Shown here in pieces: positions 26,011 to 34,782 of a stretch of 64,000 bases of DNA; the stretch's first letter is position 1, and the number at the start of each line of letters is the position of its first letter. Position numbers and translations under genes: made by a program. The stretch covers positions 1 to 64,000 of the forward strand of contig JASBVN010000017.1 of the NCBI GenBank assembly GCA_029961045.1. Reading direction: 5' to 3'. Origin of the DNA: Alicyclobacillaceae bacterium. Its GTDB lineage: Bacteria; Bacillota; Bacilli; Kyrpidiales; Kyrpidiaceae. The notes beneath the pieces were generated by a model. That model searched no databases, was not told where the DNA came from, and saw only the letters and a list, made by a program, of their open reading frames with translations.

Positions 26011-26069
26011 GGTAAACTAAGAGCGGAGATGGGCCGCTCCGAGGCGGCGGATCAGGAGGGCGAGAAGAG

Positions 26070-26507
26070 ATGGAAGTCACGGTGCGCTGGCAAGGAAAAC
26101 GGGCCTTTGAGGCAGTGGGGCCCAGCGGGCATGTGGTGCGGATCGATGCGGCCCCCGAGGTGGGCGGTGAGGACGGGGGCGCGAGGCCGATGGAACTCCT
26201 CCTCATGGGGGCGGGGGGATGCACCGGGATTGACGTGGCGCTGATGCTGGAGAAGATGCGGCTCCACCTCGAGCGATTCGAGGTGCGGCTCGAAGGGGAA
26301 CGGGCCGAAGCGGATCCCCGGCGTTACACGCGGATCCGCTTGCATTACATTCTGGAGGGGCCGGATTTGACCCACGAAAAGGTCGTCCGGGTCATCGATT
26401 TGTCCCGCCGGGTCTACTGCTCTGCGCTCCATTCCCTCAACGCGGCCCTCGAGGTGCGCTACACCTTGAACGGGGAGACTCGGGACCTGCCTCCCGACGC
26501 CTCCTGA
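26070..26507 (+). CDS. OsmC-family peroxiredoxin-like protein
   Basis: A 145-residue OsmC/Ohr-fold protein with the two conserved redox Cys in MGAGGCTGIDVALML (about residue 51) and RRVYCSALHSL (about residue 116). N-terminal TVRWQGKRAFEAVGPSG and the short length fit the YhfA/OsmC-like subgroup rather than Ohr. The family reduces organic or fatty-acid hydroperoxides, but this subgroup's substrate is uncertain. A good AGGAGGGCGAG site precedes the ATG. Confidence 0.85.
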   Translation: MEVTVRWQGKRAFEAVGPSGHVVRIDAAPEVGGEDGGARPMELLLMGAGGCTGIDVALMLEKMRLHLERFEVRLEGERAEADPRRYTRIRLHYILEGPDLTHEKVVRVIDLSRRVYCSALHSLNAALEVRYTLNGETRDLPPDAS

Positions 26508-26511
26508 GGCA

Positions 26512-26547
26512 AAAACCCGCTCCGGCACATCCACCGGAGCGGGTTTT
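26512..26547. terminator. Bidirectional terminator between osmC and the aldo/keto reductase
   Basis: AAAACCCGCTCCGG (26512-26525) and CCGGAGCGGGTTTT (26534-26547) form a perfect 14-bp inverted repeat with A and T tracts at both ends, serving both convergent genes. Confidence 0.9.
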
Positions 26548-26596
26548 CCTTCTCCAACGTTCCAGCCGGTTTTCCGGCGGTCGCTCGCACGGACGG

Positions 26597-27628
26597 TCAA
26601 GCCCGGGCCACCGGCATGGGCTTGTTTTCGCTGTTCGCGTAGGGTTGGTCCAGGAGTTCCCGCAGTTCTTCGTCCCACAGGCGACGGATCCGGTCCTGTT
26701 CCTCTCGGGTGAGGGGTGGCGTGTCGGGAGCGGCGCAAAATTCCTTGACGTTTTCTTCGCTGGTGAAATTGGGAAGAACCGTGACCACCGACGGTTGCGC
26801 CAGGGCAAATTGGATGGCTGCCTGCCCCATGGTCCGGCCGGTGCCGTCGGTGAGAAACCGGAGCTTTTCCACCGCCTGCAATCCCCGGCCCATCCAGTCG
26901 TGTTTCCGGTGGTTGCGGTGGTCCGATTTATCGAAATGTTTCTCCGGGTTGTAGGTACCGTCGAGCAGGCCCGAGGCATGAGGGACTCGCACGATCAGGC
27001 CGACTCCGCGGCGTTCCGCCGCCGGAAACAGGTCCAGCGAAGGCCACTGTTCCAGCAAGTTGTAAATCACCTGCATGACCCGGATCGGCCGGTTTTCGAT
27101 GGCGTACAGGCCTTCGTCCCGCCATCCGATGTCCGGGCCCAGGGCCGGGCCGTAGGCGCGGATCTTGCCCTCCTCTTTTAGCCGCTCCAGGGTTTCGAAA
27201 ACGCTGTCCTGCTGGAGGGTGGTCATGCGGGTGTTGTGCAGCTGATAGATATCGATATAGTCGGTTTTCAGCCGCTTCAGGCTCTGCTCGCAGGCGAACC
27301 GGATGAATTCCGGCGTCCACTTTTGCGGAAGCTCCGCAAACCCCTTCCGTTCCCCGGTGTAGCTGTAGATGTCGTATCCGAATTTCGTGCCGATGACCAG
27401 TTGATCGCGCTTGCCGGGGAAGGCCTCGGCGAGAATGGTCTCCCCATCGCCCCGCGCGTAAACGTCGGCGGTGTCAAAAAACGTGACCCCGAGATCGAAT
27501 GCCTGTTGCAACAGGCGGATGGCCAGGTTGCGGTCTTTGACGCCCCACCAGGTGGTGGCCACGGACCACACGCCGAACCCAACTTCCGATACCCGGATCT
27601 CCGTCCCAGGAATCGTCCGGTATTTCAT
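26597..27628 (-). CDS. Aldo/keto reductase
   Basis: NAD(P)H-dependent TIM-barrel oxidoreductase of the AKR superfamily (343 residues). The catalytic tetrad is visible: Asp and Tyr in [14 protein letters not shown], Lys in VIGTKFGYD, and His in [29 protein letters not shown] near the C-terminus is the cofactor-binding region. Of two neighbouring ATG codons, 27628 is chosen because AGGAGG lies 6 bases upstream, whereas 27634 directly abuts it. Substrate unknown. It is convergent with osmC. Confidence 0.9.
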   Translation of the reverse strand: MKYRTIPGTEIRVSEVGFGVWSVATTWWGVKDRNLAIRLLQQAFDLGVTFFDTADVYARGDGETILAEAFPGKRDQLVIGTKFGYDIYSYTGERKGFAELPQKWTPEFIRFACEQSLKRLKTDYIDIYQLHNTRMTTLQQDSVFETLERLKEEGKIRAYGPALGPDIGWRDEGLYAIENRPIRVMQVIYNLLEQWPSLDLFPAAERRGVGLIVRVPHASGLLDGTYNPEKHFDKSDHRNHRKHDWMGRGLQAVEKLRFLTDGTGRTMGQAAIQFALAQPSVVTVLPNFTSEENVKEFCAAPDTPPLTREEQDRIRRLWDEELRELLDQPYANSENKPMPVARA

Positions 27629-27794
27629 CTTCATCCTCCTCACTGAAGCGGCACGATCGGCGCCCATTTCGTTCTCCGTTATATTGTAGCATGGGGGCCG
27701 TCGCGGCGCAGGCGGAGAAGTATGAACAAATTGTAAATACACCCGGTTGGACGGAAAAAATTCAAAAATCTTAAGTAGGATTTCGCGAGTCTTT

Positions 27795-27824
27795 GTCGAA
27801 TTTTATGTCACAGAAGAATACGTC
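27795..27824 (+). promoter_or_regulatory. Weak candidate sigma-E-type promoter of the first prkA operon
   Basis: GTCGAATT (27795-27802) and AATACGTC (27817-27824), 14 bases apart, partly resemble the sporulation sigma-E elements GTCATATT and CATACAnT. prkA is sigma-E controlled in Bacillus subtilis (knowledge), which motivates the call. The rest of 27629-27931 is AT-richer than the surroundings, and I see no gene or stable hairpin in it. Confidence 0.25.
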
Positions 27825-27931
27825 ACAAGGTTGTCGGTGCGCGTCGGGAATGTCGGTCGTGCGGTCGGAAGGACGTCGTGACCGGGCCATGTGGCGTTTT
27901 CTCATCTTTATCACAAAAGGGGCGAGCGGCC

Positions 27932-29827
27932 ATGGATCTTCGCTCAAAACTGGAAGCTTACCGCCGGCAAGAGGAGAGCCTCGCCTGGGAAGGCACGTTC
28001 CTCGACTATCTCGAGCTGGTTCGGAAGAACCCCCGGATCGCCCAATCGGCCCACGCCCGAATCTATCACATGATCGTTTCGGCCGGGGTGGAAACCGTGG
28101 GGGAACACAAGCGGTACAAATTTTTCTCCGACGAGTTGTTCGGTCTCGACGAAGCCCTGGAACGGCTCGTCGAAGAATATTTTCACCCGGCGGCGAAACG
28201 CCTGGACGTACGCAAGCGGCTGTTGTTGCTGATGGGCCCCGTCAGCGGGGGCAAGTCGACGGTGGTTTCCCTGCTGAAGCGGGGGCTTGAGCGATACACC
28301 CGGACGGAGGAAGGGGCGGTCTACGGCATTGCCGGCTGTCCCATGCACGAGGAACCCCTTCATCTCATTCCCGGCCCTCTACGCAAGGAAGTGGAGGAGG
28401 AACTCGGCGTGGCGATCGAGGGGGAATTGTGCCCCCACTGCCAGTTGCGCCTGGAGACCGAGTACGGCGGCCGGATCGAAGATGTGCGGGTGGAGCGGGT
28501 GATCTTTTCCGAAAACAAGCGGATCGGGATCGGCACTTTCAGTCCGTCGGATCCCAAGAGCCAAGATATTTCCGATCTGACGGGCAGCATCGACTTCTCC
28601 ACAATTGCCGAATACGGATCGGAGTCCGATCCCCGGGCGTACCGTTTCGACGGCGAACTGAACAAAGCGAACCGCGGCATCATGGAGTTCCAAGAAATGC
28701 TGAAATGCGACGAGAAATTTCTGTGGAATCTGCTTTCCTTGACCCAGGAGGGAAATTTCAAGGCGGGGCGGTTCGCCCTCATTTCGGCGGACGAATTGAT
28801 CGTGGCCCACACCAATGAAACGGAATACCGTGCGTTTATCAGCAACAAGAAAAACGAAGCCCTTCATTCCCGGATGATCGTGATGCCGATCCCTTACAAC
28901 CTCAAGGTCAGTGAAGAGGAGAAAATCTACCGGAAGTTGATCGGCCAAAGCGAGCTGCGCCATGTCCATCTGGCCCCCTATGCCCTGCGGACGGCGGCGA
29001 TGTTCAGCGTCATGACCCGGCTCCGGGAGTCGAAAAAGGCCGGTATGGACCTGGTGAAAAAAATGCGCCTGTACGACGGGGAATCGGTGGAAGGGGTCCA
29101 GGAAAAGGACGTCAAGGAGCTGCGGGCGGAGGCGCCGGACGAAGGGATGTTCGGAGTGGATCCCCGGTACGTCATGAACCGCATTTCCAGCGCTTTGATC
29201 CGCTCCGACGCTCCCTGCCTGGGTCCGCTGGACATCCTCAAGGCGCTCAAGGACGGATTTGATCAGCATCCCTCCATCACGGCGGAAGAAAGGGAGCGGC
29301 TGACCAACATCATCGCTCTGGCCCGGCGGGAGTACGACGAAATCGCCAAACGGGAAGTCCAGCGGGCTTTCGTCTATTCCTTTGAGGAATCCGCCCGGAC
29401 CCTGATGGAGAATTATCTGGACAATGTCGAAGCGTACTGCAGCTGGCAGAAGATCCGGGACCCCATCACCGGGGAAGAAATGGATCCTGACGAAAAATTC
29501 ATGCGATCTATAGAAGAACAAATTGGAATTACCGAAAACGCGAAAAAATCTTTCCGGGAGGAGATCCTCATCCGCCTGTCCATGTACGCGCGCAAGGGCC
29601 GGCGGTTCGAGTACACCTCCCATCCCCTGCTCAAGGAAGCGATCGAGAAAAAGCTGTTCGCCGATCTGAAGGACGTGATCAAAATCACCACGTCCACCAA
29701 AACGCCGGACGAACAACAGCTTAAACGGATCAACGATGTATGCCGCCGGTTGATCGATCATCACGGCTACTGCTCCGTGTGCGCCAACGAGTTGCTGCAA
29801 TACACGGGCAGTTTGTTGAACCGGTGA
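27932..29827 (+). CDS. prkA: PrkA-family serine protein kinase / AAA+ ATPase, first copy
   Basis: PrkA is a sporulation- and stress-associated AAA+ protein with reported serine kinase and, in later work, protease activity. This 631-residue copy equals the Bacillus length. It has the Walker A MGPVSGGKST at 101-110, the very conserved FSPSDPKSQDISDLTGSIDF block, the Walker B/sensor region FALISADELIVAHTNETEYR, and the C-terminal kinase-like domain with DPITGEEMDPDEKFMRSIEE. ATG 27932 (MDLRSKLEAY) is chosen over the upstream in-frame start for family length. A second copy lies at 44852. Confidence 0.95.
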   Translation: MDLRSKLEAYRRQEESLAWEGTFLDYLELVRKNPRIAQSAHARIYHMIVSAGVETVGEHKRYKFFSDELFGLDEALERLVEEYFHPAAKRLDVRKRLLLLMGPVSGGKSTVVSLLKRGLERYTRTEEGAVYGIAGCPMHEEPLHLIPGPLRKEVEEELGVAIEGELCPHCQLRLETEYGGRIEDVRVERVIFSENKRIGIGTFSPSDPKSQDISDLTGSIDFSTIAEYGSESDPRAYRFDGELNKANRGIMEFQEMLKCDEKFLWNLLSLTQEGNFKAGRFALISADELIVAHTNETEYRAFISNKKNEALHSRMIVMPIPYNLKVSEEEKIYRKLIGQSELRHVHLAPYALRTAAMFSVMTRLRESKKAGMDLVKKMRLYDGESVEGVQEKDVKELRAEAPDEGMFGVDPRYVMNRISSALIRSDAPCLGPLDILKALKDGFDQHPSITAEERERLTNIIALARREYDEIAKREVQRAFVYSFEESARTLMENYLDNVEAYCSWQKIRDPITGEEMDPDEKFMRSIEEQIGITENAKKSFREEILIRLSMYARKGRRFEYTSHPLLKEAIEKKLFADLKDVIKITTSTKTPDEQQLKRINDVCRRLIDHHGYCSVCANELLQYTGSLLNR

Positions 29828-29876
29828 TCCGGGGCGCCGGACCGGCGGCCCGGATGCCGGAGAGGAGGGAGGAAGC

Positions 29877-31016
29877 ATGGGCCGGACGACCTTTTCCATC
29901 AGCGAAGAGGATTGGTCCCTGCACCGGAAGGGATATCTCGACCAGGAGCGCCACCGCCAGCGGGTTCGTCAAGCGATCCGGGACCGCCTGACCGACGTGG
30001 TGACCGAAGAAAGCATCGTCCTGTCCCGCGGGCAGACGATTTTCCGGATTCCCGTTCGATCGCTGGAGGAGTATCGTTTTCGGTATCAGTGGGACAAGCA
30101 GCCCGGCGTCGGACAGGGCAACGGGGACACCCGGGTGGGAGACGTCCTCGGCCGGGTGCGGGAGGCCGGCGAGGGCGGGACCGGAGAGGCGGGAGACCAG
30201 CCGGGCGTGGATTATTACGAGGCCGAAGTCACTTTGGAAGAATTGGAGAACATCGTCTTTGAGTCTTGGGAATTGCCAAACCGGCGGCCCAAACAGCAGA
30301 AGGAAGTCGAAACGGATTTTATCGAATTCAACGACATCCGCAAAAAGGGCATGATGGCCAATTTGGACAAAAAGCGCACCATCCTGGAGTCGATGCGCCG
30401 CAATGCCCGGGAGGGGCGCGGCCCGCGGATCGAATTGCGGCCGGACGATCTGCGGTTCAAAACGTGGGACGACGTGCCCAAGCCGGAGTCGGCCGCAGTG
30501 GTCCTCGCCATGATGGACACCTCGGGTTCGATGGGCACCTTTGAAAAATATGCGGCGCGCACCTTTTATTTCTGGATGCTCCGGTTCCTGCGGAGAAAAT
30601 ATCGCCGGGTCGAGGTGGTGTTCATCGCCCACCACGTCGAGGCGAAGGAAGTGGGCGAGGAGGAGTTTTTCAGCCGCGGGGAAAGCGGCGGAACCCGTTG
30701 TTCTTCCGCCTACGAGTTGGCCCTGCAGATTGTGGCCGAGCGGTATCCGCCGGCGCTTTTCAATATCTACCCGTTTCACTTTACCGACGGGGACAACCTG
30801 GCGTCGGACAACGCCCGGTGCGTGGAGTTGGCCGGGCGGCTTTTGGAGGTTTCCAGCGCCATGGGGTATGCGGAAGTGGCGCCTCACGGCCGGGAGAGCC
30901 GCCTCATGGACGAATTCCGGGCCGTCGAAGCTCCCCACTTTCGCCTTTTCACCATCCGGGAGCGAGGCGACATTTTTCGAGCCCTGAGCGGATTTTTCTC
31001 CCGTGAAGCCTCCTGA
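29877..31016 (+). CDS. yhbH: YhbH/DUF444-family VWA-domain protein, first copy
   Basis: A 379-residue DUF444 protein. The C-terminal von Willebrand A-type domain keeps the metal site DTSGSMG (D214, S216, S218). A conserved RVGDVLG precedes a Gly-rich variable stretch at about 95-112. It follows prkA and precedes spoVR, the usual trio in sporulating and stress-responsive bacteria. YhbH is required for normal Bacillus sporulation (knowledge); the molecular role is unresolved. GGAGAGGAGGG precedes the ATG. Confidence 0.92.
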   Translation: MGRTTFSISEEDWSLHRKGYLDQERHRQRVRQAIRDRLTDVVTEESIVLSRGQTIFRIPVRSLEEYRFRYQWDKQPGVGQGNGDTRVGDVLGRVREAGEGGTGEAGDQPGVDYYEAEVTLEELENIVFESWELPNRRPKQQKEVETDFIEFNDIRKKGMMANLDKKRTILESMRRNAREGRGPRIELRPDDLRFKTWDDVPKPESAAVVLAMMDTSGSMGTFEKYAARTFYFWMLRFLRRKYRRVEVVFIAHHVEAKEVGEEEFFSRGESGGTRCSSAYELALQIVAERYPPALFNIYPFHFTDGDNLASDNARCVELAGRLLEVSSAMGYAEVAPHGRESRLMDEFRAVEAPHFRLFTIRERGDIFRALSGFFSREAS

Positions 31017-31072
31017 GAACCGCCCCGGCGCACCGGGTTCGACCGTCCCGCGGGACGATGGGGGGATCGACT

Positions 31073-32365
31073 GTGGACAGGCAGGAGCGGCTGGCTTTGG
31101 AGCGGGCGGTGGAACAAATCTCCGAGAAGGCCGAATCGTTCGGGTTGCGGCCGTTCACGATGCACTACGAGATTTGCCCCGCCGACGTCATTTATGCGGT
31201 GGGGGCGTACGGCATGCCGACCCGGTTTTCCCATTGGAGTTTCGGAAAAGCCTTTCAGCGGATGAAAATGCAATACGATACCGGGTTGAACAAGATTTAC
31301 GAGTTGGTCGTCAACAACGACCCCTGTTATGCTTTTCTTCTTGAATCCAATACCCTGCTGCAGAACAAGGTGATCGTCGCCCACGTACTGGCTCACTCCG
31401 ACTTTTTTCGAAATAACGTGTATTTTTCAACCACCCCGCGGGATATGGTGGAACGGATGGCCGTGTACGCGGAACGAATCCGCCGGTACGAACTGCAGCA
31501 CGGTCAAGATGCGGTGGAAGCTTTTCTCGACGACGCCCTCGTGATCCATGAACACGTGGCCCCTCCGTCTCCCGTCCGGCCCCGATTTCCCGAGGGAAGC
31601 GGGACGGACCGGAAAAAGCGGGGAAGCGGAGGCGGGCGGCCGGAGGACGGGGAGAAGGAGGACGTGGTTCAGCATCTGATCGATCACAGTCCGGTGCTGG
31701 AGGACTGGCAGCGGGACATTTTGGCGATGCTGCGGGAAGAGATGCGCTATTTCTGGCCCCAGTTAGAGACGAAAATCATGAACGAAGGGTGGGCGACTTA
31801 TTGGCATTTGCGCATCATGCGGGAAATGGAACTCACGCCGGAAGAGGCGGTGGAATTCGCCCGGATGCACAGCCAAGTGACCCAGCGGTCTCCCCGCACC
31901 CTCAATCCATACCGGCTGGGTTTGGCGGTATTCGAATCGCTGGAAGGGGATGAGGAGCGACTGTTCGAGGTCCGGGAAGTGGATTCGGACGTATCGTTCC
32001 TGAGGAATTATCTCACCAAAGAATTGGTGGAGGCGGAGGATCTCTATATCTGGGAAAATGTTCGGGGAGAACTGAAGGTGACCGACCGGGATTGGAAAAG
32101 GGTGCGGGATACTCTCGTAGCGCAGCGGGTGCACGGCGGTTTGCCGACCATCGTCGTGTGGGAAGGGGAAGAAGACGGGCCGGGAGACTTGTGGTTGCGT
32201 CACCGGTACGAAGGGGTGGAGTTGGACGGGCGGCATTTGAAAAAGGCCCTCGTCCAAGTGCGGCGCCTCTGGGGGCGCGACGTCCACTTGGATACGGTGG
32301 TGGACGGCAGGCCCGTACGCTTCACCTGCCGGAAGGACGGCGTTCAGTCCAAGGTGTTGGAGTGA
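31073..32365 (+). CDS. spoVR: SpoVR-family protein, first copy
   Basis: SpoVR is involved in spore cortex formation. The protein (430 residues) has [70 protein letters not shown], and the late [15 protein letters not shown], all family hallmarks. It has a Gly/Arg/Asp-rich insert at about 165-190. GTG 31073 is preferred over ATG 31058 because the G-rich ribosome site lies between them; the paralogue alignment fits either. Confidence 0.92.
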   Translation: MDRQERLALERAVEQISEKAESFGLRPFTMHYEICPADVIYAVGAYGMPTRFSHWSFGKAFQRMKMQYDTGLNKIYELVVNNDPCYAFLLESNTLLQNKVIVAHVLAHSDFFRNNVYFSTTPRDMVERMAVYAERIRRYELQHGQDAVEAFLDDALVIHEHVAPPSPVRPRFPEGSGTDRKKRGSGGGRPEDGEKEDVVQHLIDHSPVLEDWQRDILAMLREEMRYFWPQLETKIMNEGWATYWHLRIMREMELTPEEAVEFARMHSQVTQRSPRTLNPYRLGLAVFESLEGDEERLFEVREVDSDVSFLRNYLTKELVEAEDLYIWENVRGELKVTDRDWKRVRDTLVAQRVHGGLPTIVVWEGEEDGPGDLWLRHRYEGVELDGRHLKKALVQVRRLWGRDVHLDTVVDGRPVRFTCRKDGVQSKVLE

Positions 32366-32429
32366 ACATCCGGCCGGGCCGTTCGTGGTAGAATGGAAAC
32401 GAATAGCCATGGGAAGGGGCGGACGGCCG

Positions 32430-33059
32430 ATGAGCGGAGAGGTGGTCCTCGCGCTGCCGAGATTGAACCGCCTCCGGCCGACGGTGGACGGCACGTTCAA
32501 GAAGCTCGTGGAGGAACAGGGGGAACTGGCGGGGGCAGTTCTCCGCTGGCGGGAGGATCCTTCGGACCGGCGGCGGGACGACGTGCTGGCTGAACTGTTG
32601 GACGTCGCCCAGACGTGCATCTCGCTCATGTTTGTTTTTGAGGACGTCTACGGATATGCCTTGGATCATCTCGTGGGTCACTATCTGGAAAACATTCGCG
32701 CCAACGGATACCGGATCGAGGGAGGGGGGCCGGTGTTCCGGCGCACCGAAGACGGATGGCGGTATCTCAGCCTGCCGGCTCTGGACATTCCCAACGCCTC
32801 TCCGGAGGGGACGGTGTTGAACATCGCCAAGCTTACCGGAAGGTTTGCCCAGTGGACGGGCAAGTTCCGGGGAGAGAGCGGAGAATCCGATGTCCGTCCC
32901 CTCGACGAAGTGATTCGAGGAGCCGGTTTGTGCCTGCTGCAGATCGCCCAATGTTGTTTCACGATGCTGTACTGGCTGAGAGACCGGGAAGGGGCGGCGG
33001 TGGATGAGGCGGTAGCCCGCCACCTCCGCAAGCTGCGGGACAAGGGATACTCCGCCTGA
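32430..33059 (+). CDS. MazG-like protein with two tandem all-alpha NTP-pyrophosphohydrolase-like repeats
   Basis: A 209-residue protein built of two similar halves. Repeat 1 (about 18-94) has KLVEEQGELAGAVLRWRE and AELLDVAQTCISLMFVF, keeping the acidic EExxE...ExxD pattern that binds Mg in MazG folds. It ends DHLVGHYLENIRANGY. Repeat 2 (about 128-207) shows KLTGRFAQWTGKF, LLQIAQCCFTMLYWL and ARHLRKLRDKGY, but lacks the acidic ligands and looks degenerate. Nucleotide housecleaning is the family role; the substrate is unknown. It follows spoVR and is coupled to the next gene (TGATG). Confidence 0.75.
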   Translation: MSGEVVLALPRLNRLRPTVDGTFKKLVEEQGELAGAVLRWREDPSDRRRDDVLAELLDVAQTCISLMFVFEDVYGYALDHLVGHYLENIRANGYRIEGGGPVFRRTEDGWRYLSLPALDIPNASPEGTVLNIAKLTGRFAQWTGKFRGESGESDVRPLDEVIRGAGLCLLQIAQCCFTMLYWLRDREGAAVDEAVARHLRKLRDKGYSA

Positions 33060-33484
33060 TGCGCGGTGGCCGCGGGGGATGTCGGGGAATGGGGGAGCGC
33101 AGGGGGATGGATGGCCTGCTCTATTGTCAATGCGAGGGAATGCCCATGTACCGGCGGGGGCTGGAGGAATATGTCTGTCCCCACTGTTTGGCTTCGGTGC
33201 CAAGGAAAAAAGTGGAGGAGGCGATCCTGGAGGCGCTCCGGGCCGTGCTGGAAGAAGAGGTAGACTACGGCCGTTTTGTGGCTTCGGCTCTGGATTTGGC
33301 CGTCCGTTCCGGCATCGGCGTCGGCCAGGTGTTGTCGGAAGTGGAAGGGGCCCTCTCCCTCTATCCGCACGACCCGGTGAAACGGGACCGCCTTCTTCGC
33401 CTCATGATCTCCCGGGTCGAATATATCCCCCCGCAAGACATCTTCGAGGTGGCTTTCGATTTCGGCTGGGCGGAAGAAGGGTGA
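33059..33484 (+). CDS. Small zinc-ribbon-like protein of unknown function
   Basis: Not recognised. The protein (up to 141 residues) has a possible metal-binding pair of knuckles near the N-terminus, LYCQCEGMPMY and EYVCPHCLASV (CxC...CxxC). A helical acidic region follows (KKVEEAILEALRAVLEEEVDY, one position longer in full). ATG 33059 overlaps the preceding stop. ATG 33089 or 33107 would remove a Gly/Arg-rich leader and may be the true start. It is translationally coupled to the MazG-like gene and ends at a terminator. Confidence 0.6.
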   Translation: MRGGRGGCRGMGERRGMDGLLYCQCEGMPMYRRGLEEYVCPHCLASVPRKKVEEAILEALRAVLEEEVDYGRFVASALDLAVRSGIGVGQVLSEVEGALSLYPHDPVKRDRLLRLMISRVEYIPPQDIFEVAFDFGWAEEG

Positions 33485-33494
33485 GCGTTTCCTT

Positions 33495-33524
33495 GTGGCG
33501 GCCGAGACGGGCGCCGCTTTTTTT
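33495..33524 (+). terminator. Rho-independent terminator after the first prkA-yhbH-spoVR region
   Basis: GTGGCG (33495-33500) pairs with CGCCGC (33512-33517, one G-T pair), followed by seven T. Confidence 0.75.
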
Positions 33525-33578
33525 GTGCGCCCGGCATGGGCGTTGACTACCAGGTGTATATGTCATATTTTGTTCACA

Positions 33579-33597
33579 AACAAATCATTGATTTGTT
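33579..33597. promoter_or_regulatory. Perfect 19-bp palindrome upstream of ctaC, candidate operator
   Basis: AACAAATCA, a central T, then TGATTTGTT form a perfect 9-bp inverted repeat in the AT-rich ctaC leader, between a possible promoter (TTGACT at 33543, TATTTT at 33566) and the gene. No T tract follows, so it is unlikely to be a terminator. The cognate regulator is not recognised. Confidence 0.5.
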
Positions 33598-33668
33598 GGT
33601 ACTATTAACATTGTAAATATAGCCCTACTGGAGGCAAGTGGCCGCTTTATGGGATGTCTATGGGAGGT

Positions 33669-33695
33669 ATGAAAAGGAGGATTTTGCTATTGTGA
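33669..33695 (+). CDS. Octapeptide mini-cistron 1 in the ctaC leader
   Basis: ATG AAA AGG AGG ATT TTG CTA TTG TGA encodes MKRRILLL. Its TGA overlaps the GTG of the next mini-cistron (GTGA). GGGAGGT abuts the ATG directly, so initiation here may be poor. It could be only the by-product of a 23-bp duplication. Confidence 0.35.
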   Translation: MKRRILLL

Positions 33696-33714
33696 AAAGG
33701 AGGATTTTGCTATT
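33670..33714 (+). repeat. 23-bp tandem direct repeat duplicating the ctaC ribosome-binding region
   Basis: Two identical 22-base copies (33670-33691 and 33693-33714), period 23, each starting TGAAAAGGAGGATTTTGC. Each carries one AAGGAGG site, one 11 bases before GTG 33692 and one 11 bases before the ctaC ATG. Confidence 0.95.
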
Positions 33715-33718
33715 ATGA
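33692..33718 (+). CDS. Octapeptide mini-cistron 2 overlapping the ctaC start
   Basis: GTG AAA AGG AGG ATT TTG CTA TTA TGA encodes the same octapeptide MKRRILLL in a different frame. It has an AAGGAGG 11 bases upstream, and its TGA overlaps the ctaC start codon as ATGA. This geometry would couple its translation to ctaC. Function is inferred from geometry only. Confidence 0.45.
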   Translation: MKRRILLL

Positions 33719-34719
33719 GGCTGAAAAACCGCATCGGGTTATTGCTCCTCATGATCATGCTCCTTTTTGGATTGACCGGATGCCAGAGGGCCGAGATGTC
33801 CGTCTTCGATCCGGCGGGTCCTGTAGCGAAGATGCAATTATCGATCATTATGATCAGCATCTACATCATGAGCGGGATATTTGTCGTTGCGATGGGGATT
33901 TTGGTGTATGTTCTGATTCGTTACCGGAGCCGCAGGGGGCAGAATCAACCGCCCAAACAAGTAGAAGGTAGTTGGGTTCTTGAACTGATTTGGATCGTAA
34001 TTCCGATTATCTTACTTGGCATCTTGGTCGTTCCGACCGTCACTTCTGCTTTCGTATTGGACGAAAAACCTGCGGGCCCAAATGTGCTCAACGTGAAGGT
34101 GAAAGCTTCCCAGTTTTGGTGGCAATTTGAGTATCCGGACTTGGGGATTGTGACCGCTCAGGAACTACACATACCCACCGGCACCAAGGTGAACCTGCAG
34201 CTTGAAACAACGGATGTCATGCATTCCTTCTGGGTGCCGCGGCTTGCCGGGAAGACCGATCTGATTCCCGGAAGGACCAACACGATGTGGATTCAAGCGG
34301 ACCAGCCGGGCCAATTCCAGGGGAAGTGCGCGGAGTATTGCGGTGCAAGCCACGGCGTGATGGATTTCCTCGTCGTAGCGGAAGAACCGCAACAATTCCA
34401 GGCCTGGGTCAACAAGATGAAAAACCAGCAGGTGAAGCCCGCGAGCGAACTGGCCGCAGAAGGAGAGAAGCTGTTCGCGCAAAATTGCGCCAGTTGCCAC
34501 GCTGTGGCGGGCACGAACTACAAGGGGACGCTCGGTCCGGATTTGACCGGATTCGCCGAACGCAGCAAAGTGGCCGGTGTGCTGGAGAACAACGAGGAGA
34601 ACCTGCGCAAATGGATTGCCGATCCGGCTGCGATCAAACCGGATTCGAAGATGCCGCGGCTTCCGTTGAATGAAAAGCAGATTTCCGCCGTGACTGCCTT
34701 TCTCCGTAGCTTAAAGTAG
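33715..34719 (+). CDS. ctaC: CtaC, caa3-type cytochrome c oxidase subunit II with fused cytochrome c
   Basis: A 334-residue lipoprotein: signal peptide with lipobox LTGC (C23) and two transmembrane helices (about 42-70 and 88-112). The CuA domain has ligands H170, C205, E207, C209, H213 and M216 (CAEYCGASHGVM). A C-terminal cytochrome c domain follows, with CASCH (C258, C261, H262) and a likely axial Met in MPRLP. The fused haem c makes this a caa3 enzyme. It heads ctaC-D-E-F-G; ctaA and ctaB are not in the window. The unusual leader carries a palindrome and two mini-cistrons. Confidence 0.97.
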   Translation: MRLKNRIGLLLLMIMLLFGLTGCQRAEMSVFDPAGPVAKMQLSIIMISIYIMSGIFVVAMGILVYVLIRYRSRRGQNQPPKQVEGSWVLELIWIVIPIILLGILVVPTVTSAFVLDEKPAGPNVLNVKVKASQFWWQFEYPDLGIVTAQELHIPTGTKVNLQLETTDVMHSFWVPRLAGKTDLIPGRTNTMWIQADQPGQFQGKCAEYCGASHGVMDFLVVAEEPQQFQAWVNKMKNQQVKPASELAAEGEKLFAQNCASCHAVAGTNYKGTLGPDLTGFAERSKVAGVLENNEENLRKWIADPAAIKPDSKMPRLPLNEKQISAVTAFLRSLK

Positions 34720-34782
34720 TGCGTGTAAGGGACTGTTCATTTTCTAAGAGTATAAGTTTTCTTGAGAAGGAGGGCTTGAGGG

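Noticed and set aside
32385-32430. Upstream starts for the MazG-like gene (GTG/ATG 32385-32409)
   Set aside because: The ribosome site GGAAGGGGC lies after them and fits ATG 32430.
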